DNA of 64,000 nucleotides from Maribacter sp. (GTDB lineage: Bacteria > Bacteroidota > Bacteroidia > Flavobacteriales > Flavobacteriaceae): NCBI GenBank assembly GCA_011050675.1, contig DRFI01000020.1, positions 620,001-684,000 of the forward strand, written 5' to 3'. The notes beneath the pieces are model-generated. The model was not told the DNA's origin, searched no databases, and saw only the letters and a program-made list of their open reading frames with translations. Positions within the stretch are counted from its first letter, which is position 1. Every line of letters begins with the position of its first letter. This document shows, in pieces, positions 55,214-63,660 of the stretch. A program made the position numbers and the translations under genes.

Positions 55214-55784
55214 GCTTTACCCTATATTTTTAAAAGTATCTAACCTTCATATTTTAATTGTAGGTGGAGGAAATGTTGCACTAGAAAAATTGACATTTCT
55301 ATTGAAATCTAGCCCCAATGCCCAAGTAGAAATGGTAGCACCTATGTTTAGGGAAGAAACCATTGAGCTGGCCAACAAATTCAATATACAAATGAATGTG
55401 ACGAAATATGATAAGTCTTACTTAAAAGGAAAGCATATTGCTATTGCCACGACAGACAATGTACCTGTAAACGAGCAGGTATATCACGATTGTAGGGAAA
55501 GACAGATTCTAGTCAATGTTGCCGATAACCCACCCTTCTGCGATTTTTATATGGGTGGTATCGTTACCAAAGGAAATGTAAAGGTGGCTATTTCTACTAA
55601 CGGAAAATCACCAACTACAGCCAAAAGACTTCGTCAATTTTTTGAGGATGTAATACCTGAAAATATTGATGATTTGGTTAAAAACCTCAACGAATTTAGA
55701 AAATCCATCAAAGGTGATTTCGAAGAAAAAGTTGAGACCCTAAATGAATTTACAAAAGGCTTAGTACATAAGAAAGAGGAATAA
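55200..55784 (+). CDS. Precorrin-2 dehydrogenase / siroheme ferrochelatase (CysG N-terminal type)
   Basis: A 194-residue enzyme that oxidises precorrin-2 and inserts iron to make siroheme. The NAD-binding loop is LIVGGGNVALEKL near residues 17-29, and the VADNPPFCDFYMGGIVTKG stretch with the FSTNGKSPTTAKR-like substrate loop is typical. The start is ATG 55200, inside the end of the kinase gene; longer upstream frames are not protein-like. Together with cobA it makes the NirB cofactor. Confidence 0.93.
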   Translation: MERNELYPIFLKVSNLHILIVGGGNVALEKLTFLLKSSPNAQVEMVAPMFREETIELANKFNIQMNVTKYDKSYLKGKHIAIATTDNVPVNEQVYHDCRERQILVNVADNPPFCDFYMGGIVTKGNVKVAISTNGKSPTTAKRLRQFFEDVIPENIDDLVKNLNEFRKSIKGDFEEKVETLNEFTKGLVHKKEE

Positions 55785-55785
55785 T

Positions 55786-56343
55786 TTAGTTTTCAAAACT
55801 GACATGCGCAACGTCATGACTGCAACTGTAATGTGCATTATCGGCTGCGTAAACAGAAGCATCTGCAGATTCTTGCGCATCTTGTATTAAGCGCTGTGCT
55901 ATTCGCATGTAGTATTGTAAGTTACCCAAGTTGTTCGCTTTTGCCGCATTCTTGACATTCTCAAAAGCTTCAGTAGAAAAATCACGAGAATCTATAGCGT
56001 GTCTTTCTGCATCAATGGTATAGCTCATAACCTCAGCCAAACCGCAACTTTCAGAATCGTATTGCGCCTCAGAAGCCAATATTACAGCTTCATCTGCAGC
56101 ATTTACCGCCTGCCCCATTAATAACAATACCGTTTTAGTATTTTTTCTAGCCTTAGTTATAGAAGCATCAAAAGAAGCTATTTCAGCAGAAGTACTTAAA
56201 GAATCTGAAAGCTGACTTACTTGCTGCATGTAACTTTGAACATCGCTAATTTCACTTTTAAAAACTTCGCATTGGGCTTGTAAATATGTTGAGGTAGAAA
56301 ACAATAATACAACAACTTTTAGGCAGGATTTAATCTTGTTCAT
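55786..56343 (-). CDS. Secreted helical protein with four cysteines, unknown
   Basis: A 185-residue protein with a signal peptide ending near LQAQ, then an Ala/Ser-rich, probably all-helical mature part. Four cysteines (QCEVF at about residue 24, SCGLAE, one in the N-terminal signal, and YSCSHD near the C-terminus) suggest up to one or two disulfides after export. I do not recognise it. It converges with the siroheme gene (one base between stops) and is not part of that operon. Confidence 0.55.
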   Translation of the reverse strand: MNKIKSCLKVVVLLFSTSTYLQAQCEVFKSEISDVQSYMQQVSQLSDSLSTSAEIASFDASITKARKNTKTVLLLMGQAVNAADEAVILASEAQYDSESCGLAEVMSYTIDAERHAIDSRDFSTEAFENVKNAAKANNLGNLQYYMRIAQRLIQDAQESADASVYAADNAHYSCSHDVAHVSFEN

Positions 56344-56471
56344 TCTTGGGGGAAATTATTTGGTTATGGTATTAACTGCAATAATTTCATAATCGTATTA
56401 TAATTAGGCCAACTGCATAAAATAAAGAAAATTCTTGTTAAACACACTTATTTTAGACTTCATACTATTAT

Positions 56472-56491
56472 CTACTTACCAAACTAAGTAG
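56472..56491. repeat. Short inverted repeat before the NahK-like gene
   Basis: CTACTTA (56472-56478) and TAAGTAG (56485-56491) form a 7-bp dyad (8 with the flanking T/A) about 50 bases before the phosphotransferase start. It may be an operator. Confidence 0.3.
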
Positions 56492-56541
56492 AGTCTGCGA
56501 GATTTAAATATCTTTAAAATTTATATCACATTACCATATCT

Positions 56542-57594
56542 ATGACCCACCATCCTATCTTAAGCATTCTAGAAGAATTTAACCTCAACGCAAACAAATT
56601 TAAATACACTTCTTTAAACTCAGGTTTAATTAATGATACATATTTGGTTTCGGGTGATGCTGAGCAACAATATATACTTCAGAAGATAAATCATAATGTA
56701 TTTAAAGATCCGGAAATGTTGATGGACAATATCAATTATACCCTGCCTTCTTTATCTGCAAAGGATTATGCGCAAATAACTTTTTTATCGACCAAAGACG
56801 GACAGAACTGTCTTGTGAAAAATGGTGAGTTTTGGCGTGTAATGACATTTATACCCAATAGCACTACTTATGATACCACTACCGATACGGACATTGCTTT
56901 TGAAGCAGGACGAATTATTGGCGGATTTCACGGTCTTTTAAAAACAGTGGATGCTGAGGTAATTAAAGACACCTTGCCTAAGTTTCACAATCTAGCACAT
57001 AGGACTCAAGAGTTTAAAGAAGCACTAAAAAATGCAGCTCCAGAAAAAAAGGAAATTGCGAATAATGCTATTCAACAGGCACATCATTTTCTTAAAGAAT
57101 TGGAACATTTAAATAACGAAAGCCTACCTATAAGGGTTTGCCATAATGACACCAAATTGAACAATATATTGTTCTCTAATGCAACCAAAAAAGCGCTTTG
57201 CCTAATTGACCTTGATACTATTATGAAGGGTTATTTTTTCTATGATTTCGGAGACGCCATTAGAACGGTCGTTAATAATGCTCCTGAAGATGAACAGAAC
57301 CACGATTTAATTCATTTTGATAAAAATCTTTTCAAAGCCTTTGTTGACGGATTGGCTTCTAACGACTCCTTTTTAGCAACCGCAGATATAAAAAGCCTAC
57401 CATTAGGAGCCGTATTTATGCCTTTTATTCATGGGTTACGAGCCTTGACCGACTACCTGAACAATAATAAATATTACAAGGTATCTTACGAAAACCAAAA
57501 TCTAGACCGTTGCCTTAGCCTTTTCAATTTTGCAGAAAAAGCATTGGCTAAAAAGGAATTTATGACCGATTATGTTCAACAAAGTCTAAGCTAA
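56542..57594 (+). CDS. NahK-like sugar kinase (aminoglycoside phosphotransferase superfamily)
   Basis: A 350-residue kinase of the APH/choline-kinase fold. Catalytic motifs are VCHNDTKLNNILF (HxD loop at about 218) and LIDLDTIMKGYFFYDFGDAIR (metal-binding Asp). The overall sequence resembles the N-acetylhexosamine 1-kinase group, which phosphorylates amino sugars at C1; antibiotic resistance is unlikely. It overlaps the convergent SdiA-regulated-type gene by four bases at the stops. Confidence 0.78.
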   Translation: MTHHPILSILEEFNLNANKFKYTSLNSGLINDTYLVSGDAEQQYILQKINHNVFKDPEMLMDNINYTLPSLSAKDYAQITFLSTKDGQNCLVKNGEFWRVMTFIPNSTTYDTTTDTDIAFEAGRIIGGFHGLLKTVDAEVIKDTLPKFHNLAHRTQEFKEALKNAAPEKKEIANNAIQQAHHFLKELEHLNNESLPIRVCHNDTKLNNILFSNATKKALCLIDLDTIMKGYFFYDFGDAIRTVVNNAPEDEQNHDLIHFDKNLFKAFVDGLASNDSFLATADIKSLPLGAVFMPFIHGLRALTDYLNNNKYYKVSYENQNLDRCLSLFNFAEKALAKKEFMTDYVQQSLS

Positions 57595-58499
57595 TATTTG
57601 TTCTGGTTACCAGCTTCGAGTTTTAATTTTAATTTGGTGATAGTACCTATACCGTCTTTTTTACCTTCGCTAGAGATGTACAATGACCCATCTTCCCCAA
57701 AGGTGATTCCCTCTGGTTGTGGAAATATATTTTTGTCCAAACTATAACCCCTTTTAGCTGTTCCGTTTTCATCTAAAATCAACAATTTAGGTTTTGACCC
57801 CTCTAACATATAGATTTCCTTTGTTTGTGGATGAATTGCAATGTCTGACGGGCGAAAGTTTTTATACACTTTTTTCTCTCTAAAATGCTTCAACACCTCA
57901 TCATCCATATCTAACTGCATCACAGGATTATCCACTAATTTATGGTCATCCAAAGAAAAAGCGTACACTCCTTTTTTATCATCCGAGTCTATGTCACGGT
58001 CTTTAGGTATCATCAATAATTGATGATTAGCTAAGTCTAACTCAAGACTTTCCATATTGTTCTTTTCGCTGAACTTGGTTTTGTACGATGTTGTTTTTTT
58101 ATCGATATCTCTATAGTTCTCAATAATGGTTATAGTACCATTACTCTCCAATACATAGGCATCTTCACCCTCAATAGCCAAGCCTTCATAATCACCAGCA
58201 CCTCCAAATTCAATTTCTTGAACTACTTTTTTCTTGTCAAGGTCATAAATAAATATGATTCCGTCTTCGTCTTGTACGGCAGCTATTCTATTGTCATCTA
58301 TCCAAGAAATACCAGAAACTTCACGCAGTTCTGATGGTAACTCCCAACGACCAGAAATCTCATAGGCTACCTTATCTGCACCATCATAAGGCATCCAATC
58401 CCTAAAGTTCATGAATAGGAAACCCATGCCTAAAACAATGGCAGCGATGGTCCAAAATTTTATGGTTACCATATTCAGTCTCCTATTTATAGTTTTCAT
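57591..58499 (-). CDS. SdiA-regulated family beta-propeller protein
   Basis: A 302-residue protein with an N-terminal membrane anchor (about residues 15-32) and a propeller of the SdiA-regulated family, seen in VSGISWIDDNRIAAVQDEDG, YEGLAIEGEDAYVLES, RPSDIAIHPQTKEIYMLEG and PEGITFGEDGSLYISSEG. The repeated acidic DxDG turns suggest calcium or ligand binding. It should face the periplasm. Its role is unknown. Confidence 0.82.
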   Translation of the reverse strand: MKTINRRLNMVTIKFWTIAAIVLGMGFLFMNFRDWMPYDGADKVAYEISGRWELPSELREVSGISWIDDNRIAAVQDEDGIIFIYDLDKKKVVQEIEFGGAGDYEGLAIEGEDAYVLESNGTITIIENYRDIDKKTTSYKTKFSEKNNMESLELDLANHQLLMIPKDRDIDSDDKKGVYAFSLDDHKLVDNPVMQLDMDDEVLKHFREKKVYKNFRPSDIAIHPQTKEIYMLEGSKPKLLILDENGTAKRGYSLDKNIFPQPEGITFGEDGSLYISSEGKKDGIGTITKLKLKLEAGNQNKY

Positions 58500-58601
58500 A
58501 ATTCCTTTATTTAAAAATATTTACGTAAAAATAGCCCTCAAATCTGTAATGAAATAGGAACAAGTGTTTTCAAAAATACTTTTACAAAAACCTTAACTTT
58601 T

Positions 58602-59867
58602 TTATGGAAATATTAAGGTAAAAACGTGCTGGTCATCAAATGAATACTGCAGTTGAAGATGGTATTTGTCTGCAATCGCCTTACTAATAGCAAGTCCGAG
58701 TCCGGTTGAGCGACTATCAGTAGATGATTTTTTGAATCGCTTAAAAAGACTATCCGAATTTAAAGCGCTATTGGTTCCATAATTTTTAATAGTTACTATG
58801 CCCTCTTCTATATAGATGTCTAAAGTCTTACCTGTTTCACCATGTAAAATGGCATTCTTTATCAAATTAGAAATCATGATGATTGCCAGATCTTTATTCA
58901 TAACGCACGATACACTAGCGTTTGAATTTATATTTAAATGAATATCTCTGTGTTCAGCAAAATCAGAGAAATCGGCTGTAATAGTATCGACAAGGGCGTT
59001 AACATCTATACGTGCCTCCTCTAAGTATTGTTTATTATCAATCTTAGAAAGCAATAACAAAGATTTGTTCAGTCTTGTTAACCGAGTAAGGTTATCTAAA
59101 ACAGCACCTATTTCTTGCGTTTGTACTCCTGATAATTCATTTTTCTCTAGCAGCAACTCTAACTTATTAATTGCAATGGCAAGAGGTGTCTGTAATTCGT
59201 GAGCGGCATTTTCTATAAATTCCTTTTGGGCAATATAACTATCACGAGATTTCTCTGTTAATCGTTCTACGCTTTCATTAAGTAATTTAAACTCCACTAT
59301 ATCGGTTGGCTCTTGTTGTATAGGGTCATCTTTTTCGATACGGAAACCTTTTAATCGGTCGATAAGTGTATAGAAAGGTTTCCATACTTTTTTCATGACC
59401 AGATTATTAAGGATTACAATGCTTAATATCAATACCAAATAAAGACCTACCAAATATATAAACAGGTTCTCTATTTGGTCATCCTCTTCTACCATAGAAG
59501 TAATGAGCTTTATTTTATAGTGATTACCATCTTGCTCAAAGATGCTTTCAAGTATACGTATAGGCTCATATTCATCTTCGTTCTGCATATACATTAAAGT
59601 ATCCCTATAACTGTCTTTCTGCTTTTTATGACTACCAATTTCTGTCTTTTTAATTGTGTAGTTATTAACGCCAAACTCGGTATCATGTAATAAATCTGGG
59701 TCGTCCTTTACCGCTCTTATAATCAGCTCTTTTTGGTTTTCCAATCCGTCATCTAAACTATCGTACACCTCATCTAACATTGCAAAATAGAAGATAACCG
59801 CCCATATAGATATGAGCACGATCAGCAGTAATGCAAAGTATTTTGTAGAGTGGTTTAGAAGCTTCAT
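58602..59867 (-). CDS. Sensor histidine kinase (HisKA type)
   Basis: A 421-residue membrane kinase. Membrane segments at about residues 12-32 and 135-157 enclose a periplasmic sensor domain of about 100 residues. The H-box is FIENAAHELQTPLAIA, and the ATP-binding domain has LIKNAILHG and STGLGLAISKAIADKY. It follows its response regulator with 30 bases between them, so the pair is one operon, divergent from a PepSY-like target candidate. Confidence 0.93.
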   Translation of the reverse strand: MKLLNHSTKYFALLLIVLISIWAVIFYFAMLDEVYDSLDDGLENQKELIIRAVKDDPDLLHDTEFGVNNYTIKKTEIGSHKKQKDSYRDTLMYMQNEDEYEPIRILESIFEQDGNHYKIKLITSMVEEDDQIENLFIYLVGLYLVLILSIVILNNLVMKKVWKPFYTLIDRLKGFRIEKDDPIQQEPTDIVEFKLLNESVERLTEKSRDSYIAQKEFIENAAHELQTPLAIAINKLELLLEKNELSGVQTQEIGAVLDNLTRLTRLNKSLLLLSKIDNKQYLEEARIDVNALVDTITADFSDFAEHRDIHLNINSNASVSCVMNKDLAIIMISNLIKNAILHGETGKTLDIYIEEGIVTIKNYGTNSALNSDSLFKRFKKSSTDSRSTGLGLAISKAIADKYHLQLQYSFDDQHVFTLIFP

Positions 59868-59897
59868 AATATTCGAAAATTCGTTCTGTAAAGTATG

Positions 59898-60575
59898 TTA
59901 CACTACTTGTAATTTATAGCCTACGCCATATACCGCCTCTATTTCTATAGTTGCCGTTGCGTCTGTAAGTTTTTTGCGTACGTTTTTAATTTGCGAATAG
60001 ATAAAATCGAAACTATCTGCTTGATCAATATGGTCTCCCCATACATGTTCGGCTAAAGCTGTTTTTGTTACCAAGCGGGTTTTGTTAGAAATCATATACA
60101 AGAGCACATCATATTCTTTGCGGTTAAACGTCACCTCTTTTTCATTTATATGTACACTTCTACTTTCTGGGTTTATAATAACATTTCCAATTTCAATAAG
60201 CTTATTACCATCAAAACTTCTCCGGCGAACTATGGCTTTTACCCGTGCATGTAGTTCTGCCATATGAAAAGGTTTGGGCAGGTAATCATCTGCACCTAAA
60301 TTAAGCCCCTTAATTCGGTCATCTAAAGAATCTTTTGCCGAAACAATAATTACACCGTCACCCTTACCCTGTTGCTTCAATTGTTTTAAAAGCTCCAGTC
60401 CGTTACCATCGGGCAAAGTAATATCCAACAAAATACAATCGTAGTCATATACCCCAATTTTAGTACTGGCGGTCTTAAAATCTGCAGCGGTTTCTACCAT
60501 ATATTGCTCACGCTCTAAGGTCTGCCGCATGTTCTCTAGCATCTGTGGTTCGTCTTCTATAATTAGAATTTTCAT
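59898..60575 (-). CDS. OmpR/PhoB family response regulator
   Basis: A 225-residue regulator with receiver motifs IIEDEPQMLENM, DCILLDITLPDGNG (phospho-acceptor Asp) and YLPKPF, followed by a winged-helix domain with VTFNRKEYDVLLYM and IYSQIKNVRKKL. It is first in the operon with the kinase. Tandem GAATTCTA words in the divergent spacer are candidate sites for it. Confidence 0.95.
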   Translation of the reverse strand: MKILIIEDEPQMLENMRQTLEREQYMVETAADFKTASTKIGVYDYDCILLDITLPDGNGLELLKQLKQQGKGDGVIIVSAKDSLDDRIKGLNLGADDYLPKPFHMAELHARVKAIVRRRSFDGNKLIEIGNVIINPESRSVHINEKEVTFNRKEYDVLLYMISNKTRLVTKTALAEHVWGDHIDQADSFDFIYSQIKNVRKKLTDATATIEIEAVYGVGYKLQVV

Positions 60576-60605
60576 GGCACTATAGTTTGCAACAACAATA
60601 TAGTA

Positions 60606-60632
60606 GAATTCTAGAAAGAAATGGGAATTCTA
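60606..60632. promoter_or_regulatory. Tandem GAATTCTA repeat between regulator and PepSY-like gene
   Basis: GAATTCTA at 60606-60613 and 60625-60632, 19 bases apart, lie in the divergent spacer. OmpR-family regulators bind direct repeats about two turns apart, so this is a plausible site for the adjacent regulator. Confidence 0.4.
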
Positions 60633-60726
60633 AGACCTAGGTTAATGACTTTAAAAAACAACAGCATTCCCAATTCCTTCTAGATTTGTTCTATTTCTTT
60701 GAAGGGAATTTAAAAATTAACTGATA

Positions 60727-61173
60727 ATGAAAAATAAGAATTTAATAGCGGTTGCCTTTACGGCACTTGGAGCATTTACTGTTTTTGCACAGGACATTAA
60801 TCCTAATACCGTACCAGCAAATTTAAGACATAATTTTGAACAAAGTTATCCTCAAGCAAGTGATGTGGAGTGGGAAATGGATGGACAAGCTTACAAAGTA
60901 GAATTTGATGATAATTGGCTAGAACATGAAATTTGGTATACTACGGATGGAAAGACCGCAAAAATGGAAGAAGAAATTAGAGAGGCAGATTTACCACAAA
61001 CGATTAAAACTGCTATTTCTAATAACTACGTAGGATTCAAAGTAGATTCTATTGAAAAAACCACTCAAAATGGAGCTTCTTATTATGAAGTAGAACTTGA
61101 AAAAGGGTGGAGCGAAGAGAAGGATGTCGTTTTTGATGAAAGTGGAAAAGTACTTAGCGAAAGGAATGATTAA
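60727..61173 (+). CDS. PepSY-like (BLIP-fold) periplasmic protein
   Basis: A 148-residue exported protein (signal MKNKNLIAVAFTALGAFTVFA) with two PepSY-like repeats, the first around FEQSYPQASDVEWEMDGQAY and the second around GFKVDSIEKTTQNGASYYEV. Such proteins are frequently encoded opposite a two-component system in Bacteroidota and are thought to be its target or modulator; here they are divergent. A strong terminator follows. Confidence 0.85.
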   Translation: MKNKNLIAVAFTALGAFTVFAQDINPNTVPANLRHNFEQSYPQASDVEWEMDGQAYKVEFDDNWLEHEIWYTTDGKTAKMEEEIREADLPQTIKTAISNNYVGFKVDSIEKTTQNGASYYEVELEKGWSEEKDVVFDESGKVLSERND

Positions 61174-61202
61174 TGTTTCTTTGATTGGGAGATGTGGAAA
61201 GG

Positions 61203-61231
61203 GCCGGAACATATATTTCCGGCTTTTTTTT
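61203..61231 (+). terminator. Terminator after the PepSY-like gene
   Basis: GCCGGAA (61203-61209) pairs with TTCCGGC (61217-61223), loop of seven, followed by eight T. Confidence 0.9.
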
Positions 61232-61269
61232 GTTTTGATTTCTAGAAATGTATACAGGTTATTAACTCA

Positions 61270-61836
61270 CTATTTCTTCAGTAAATCATCTAACAATGCC
61301 CTTACTTTTTTGCTGTCCCAATCTGCTGCGCCTGTTTCTTTAATGATAATATTTCCATTTCCGTCTATTACGTAATTAGTGGGAATACTATTTTCTTGCA
61401 ATATCTTTGGAGCTTGCATTTGAGGAAAATAGATAGGAAGCTCATAGCCTTTTTTAGTAATAAACCGCTGTACCCTTTCTGGTGCTTCTTGGGTCAACAA
61501 CATAAAATTGACCTTGTCTCCGTAATCGGTATACAAATCTTGAATTCCTGGTAGTTCTGCAATACAAGGCGGACACCAAGTTGCCCAATAACTTATAAAA
61601 GAAACTTCTCCTTTTCCTACCGATATGCTTTTGGATTCACCTTGCATATCTACTACAGCATATTGAAACGGAGTTACTTGATTTTGGTCTTCTGCATCTT
61701 CCACGCTTGGCGACCAAACGGCAACTTTCAATTTATTTATTGCAACCTGAATGGGAGTTCTCGTCTGTGGTATCAATAGCAGAACTATGAACACTACAAA
61801 AATGATATCGCTAATTTTAAACTTTCGTTTTTTCAT
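61270..61836 (-). CDS. TlpA-like thioredoxin family protein
   Basis: A 188-residue membrane-anchored thiol-disulfide protein. An N-terminal helix (about residues 10-25) is followed by a TlpA/ResA-type thioredoxin domain with the active site YWATWCPPCIAELPG (CPPC near residues 88-91) and the cis-Pro in ENSIPTNYVID. It probably reduces or isomerises disulfides of exported proteins. It is a single gene. Confidence 0.9.
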   Translation of the reverse strand: MKKRKFKISDIIFVVFIVLLLIPQTRTPIQVAINKLKVAVWSPSVEDAEDQNQVTPFQYAVVDMQGESKSISVGKGEVSFISYWATWCPPCIAELPGIQDLYTDYGDKVNFMLLTQEAPERVQRFITKKGYELPIYFPQMQAPKILQENSIPTNYVIDGNGNIIIKETGAADWDSKKVRALLDDLLKK

Positions 61837-61944
61837 GTGGAGTCTGAGTCGAAAAATAGGGCTATTCTTTACAATTGTATTTTATTACCCGTTTAAAACT
61901 GTAAAACAGATTAAAATGTTTAATTTGTTCAAATCACACTACAC

Positions 61945-62133
61945 TTAACCCTTCCTCTTTTCTTTGAGATATCCGTTTAACATTATTCCGAATAAGGCAA
62001 CCCAGAGTAAGCGAAAGAACCAAATATTCATTTCAAAACCGAAAAATTCACCTGTATCACTCGTCGTGAAAAAGCTATAAATGATTTCAATTAATGCTAT
62101 TACCATTCCAATAATGGAAAATACTTTTCTCAT
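61945..62133 (-). CDS. Small two-helix membrane protein
   Basis: A 62-residue protein with two membrane segments (about residues 3-21 and 35-53) and a basic tail (LKEKRKG). I do not recognise the family. It lies 45 bases after another small membrane protein gene on the same strand. Confidence 0.6.
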   Translation of the reverse strand: MRKVFSIIGMVIALIEIIYSFFTTSDTGEFFGFEMNIWFFRLLWVALFGIMLNGYLKEKRKG

Positions 62134-62178
62134 CTTTTTGATTTTTAATTAATAGATATCCGACTAAAATATTAGTGT

Positions 62179-62421
62179 CTACTTCCTAGAATCCAATTCC
62201 TTTTTCAAGGCATTCATGTTCTTTATATTCAACGGAATTATAGCTGATAATGCCAAAGGAACGGCTAATAACGGAGTTATACCATCTTGAATAGAAACAT
62301 AGATAAAGAAAAGTAATATTCCGCTTAAAACAATAGCCAATAACCAAACCATAGTCTTAACCGCAGTATGCTTCTTAATTAATTCTTCAGTGCTAAGTTT
62401 AGCTAATGATGTTTGATTCAT
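62179..62421 (-). CDS. Small two-helix membrane protein
   Basis: An 80-residue protein with a short N-terminal cytoplasmic part (SLAKLSTEELIKKHTAVKT), two membrane segments (about residues 24-45 and 50-66) and a charged end. The layout resembles small flavobacterial redox- or stress-linked membrane proteins without known role. It follows the CPBP gene by 21 bases. Confidence 0.62.
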   Translation of the reverse strand: MNQTSLAKLSTEELIKKHTAVKTMVWLLAIVLSGILLFFIYVSIQDGITPLLAVPLALSAIIPLNIKNMNALKKELDSRK

Positions 62422-62442
62422 GTGCCTTAATTTAAAATTATA

Positions 62443-63081
62443 TCACCAGTTTCCTTTTTCATATAAATCTAAGAATGCTGCTGCTGAAACCCCAAGAAAA
62501 TCTACTAAAAAATGGGACACAACTACCCACCGTATACTGTTAGTTTTCTTGTAAACCCAGCCCCAAACAATACCCATTATTAATGTAGAAATCACTAATT
62601 CTAAACCACTGTTCACTTCAGAATTTATACCAAAAGCTGCGTGGTTTATAGCGTACAAGATACCTACATACAATACCGATGCCCAATTAGACCATGTTTT
62701 GGTATAATCTAAAAGCAGTCCGCGCCAATAAAACTCTTCTATAAACGGATTAAACAAGGCCAACAAAATCCATGGTAACCAAATGGTCCAATGATTTAGT
62801 AATTGGTAATGCATTAAAAATAGTGGTAGCGGTATAAGTCCAACTACAATAGCTAAAATATTCCAACCAAAAGACCCCGTTGGTTTCTTTATCCATTTCT
62901 TTATAGATTCTTTACCTCCGTACTTAAAAATGAAGAAAAGCCAAAGTGCCCACCCTATTAAAATCATAGGGATAAAAGCCCATTTTCCTATAATCTGTCC
63001 AAAACCATAAGCAACTGCAAAATTGACGGCAATAATTATAAAAGGCGAGGCAATTACAATCTCTCTTTTAGTTAGTGCCAT
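62443..63081 (-). CDS. CPBP family intramembrane metalloprotease
   Basis: A 212-residue polytopic protein of the CAAX protease and bacteriocin-processing family (Abi). The glutamate motif is FIEEFYWRGLL, the first His motif is NHAAFG and the second is HFLVDFLG, so the active site is complete. These enzymes cut in the membrane; substrates are usually peptides or lipidated proteins and here unknown. It lies 16 bases downstream of the secreted-protein gene at 63098. Confidence 0.88.
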   Translation of the reverse strand: MALTKREIVIASPFIIIAVNFAVAYGFGQIIGKWAFIPMILIGWALWLFFIFKYGGKESIKKWIKKPTGSFGWNILAIVVGLIPLPLFLMHYQLLNHWTIWLPWILLALFNPFIEEFYWRGLLLDYTKTWSNWASVLYVGILYAINHAAFGINSEVNSGLELVISTLIMGIVWGWVYKKTNSIRWVVVSHFLVDFLGVSAAAFLDLYEKGNW

Positions 63082-63097
63082 AGTTTACCTTTAAATT

Positions 63098-63631
63098 TTA
63101 ATTGCAGTTCGCTTGTGTTGCCTTATTCCTCCATTGTATCCAATATTCCTGTAAGCCTTCTGGTGTGGTTTTCAAATCGCTAATATGCAATGTATCCCCA
63201 GGCAGTAAAACATTACTTAATTCTTTCTTTCTAGTAGATACTGATGGAGTATGGTTCCAGCCACCAACATGGTCAAAAGAAGTAAAGGCATCACAACGTT
63301 CGGTTACCGAAAGAAAAGGTATTCTCAATTTATAGGTAACCATACCCGAGCCCATACCCAATGTGGTCATTTTAATACTTGAAAAATCAACCTTGGTATA
63401 TACTCCGCTGTTATAGCATTCTTTTAATTTGTCGCCTACTTTATGCGACATAGTGTTGGAGAACTGATGGGCAACATCAGAACCGTTTATAAATTCCGGT
63501 CCATAATACCTGCCCTTACAACCATTTTCATCACACTCAATTGTAGTGGTGTTTATATCATTAGCCTGACCATAAACCATGGTAGAAAAATAGCTTAAGA
63601 TAAAGGGTAACAACAGAGAATATCGTAGCAT
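63098..63631 (-). CDS. Exported cysteine-containing protein, unknown
   Basis: A 177-residue protein with a signal peptide (MLRYSLLLPFILSYFSTMVYG) and five cysteines in the mature part (IECDENGCKG, LKECYNS, TERCDAF and the C-terminal ANCN), which suggests disulfide bonds. No family is recognised. It precedes the CPBP protease gene with 16 bases between them, so the two may be expressed together. Confidence 0.6.
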   Translation of the reverse strand: MLRYSLLLPFILSYFSTMVYGQANDINTTTIECDENGCKGRYYGPEFINGSDVAHQFSNTMSHKVGDKLKECYNSGVYTKVDFSSIKMTTLGMGSGMVTYKLRIPFLSVTERCDAFTSFDHVGGWNHTPSVSTRKKELSNVLLPGDTLHISDLKTTPEGLQEYWIQWRNKATQANCN

Positions 63632-63660
63632 AAAAATCTTTTACTTAAGCTTCATCAATA

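Noticed and set aside
56542-57594. Aminoglycoside resistance gene
   Set aside because: Only the kinase superfamily fold is shared. The sequence is closer to NahK-type sugar kinases and the context is not that of a resistance element.
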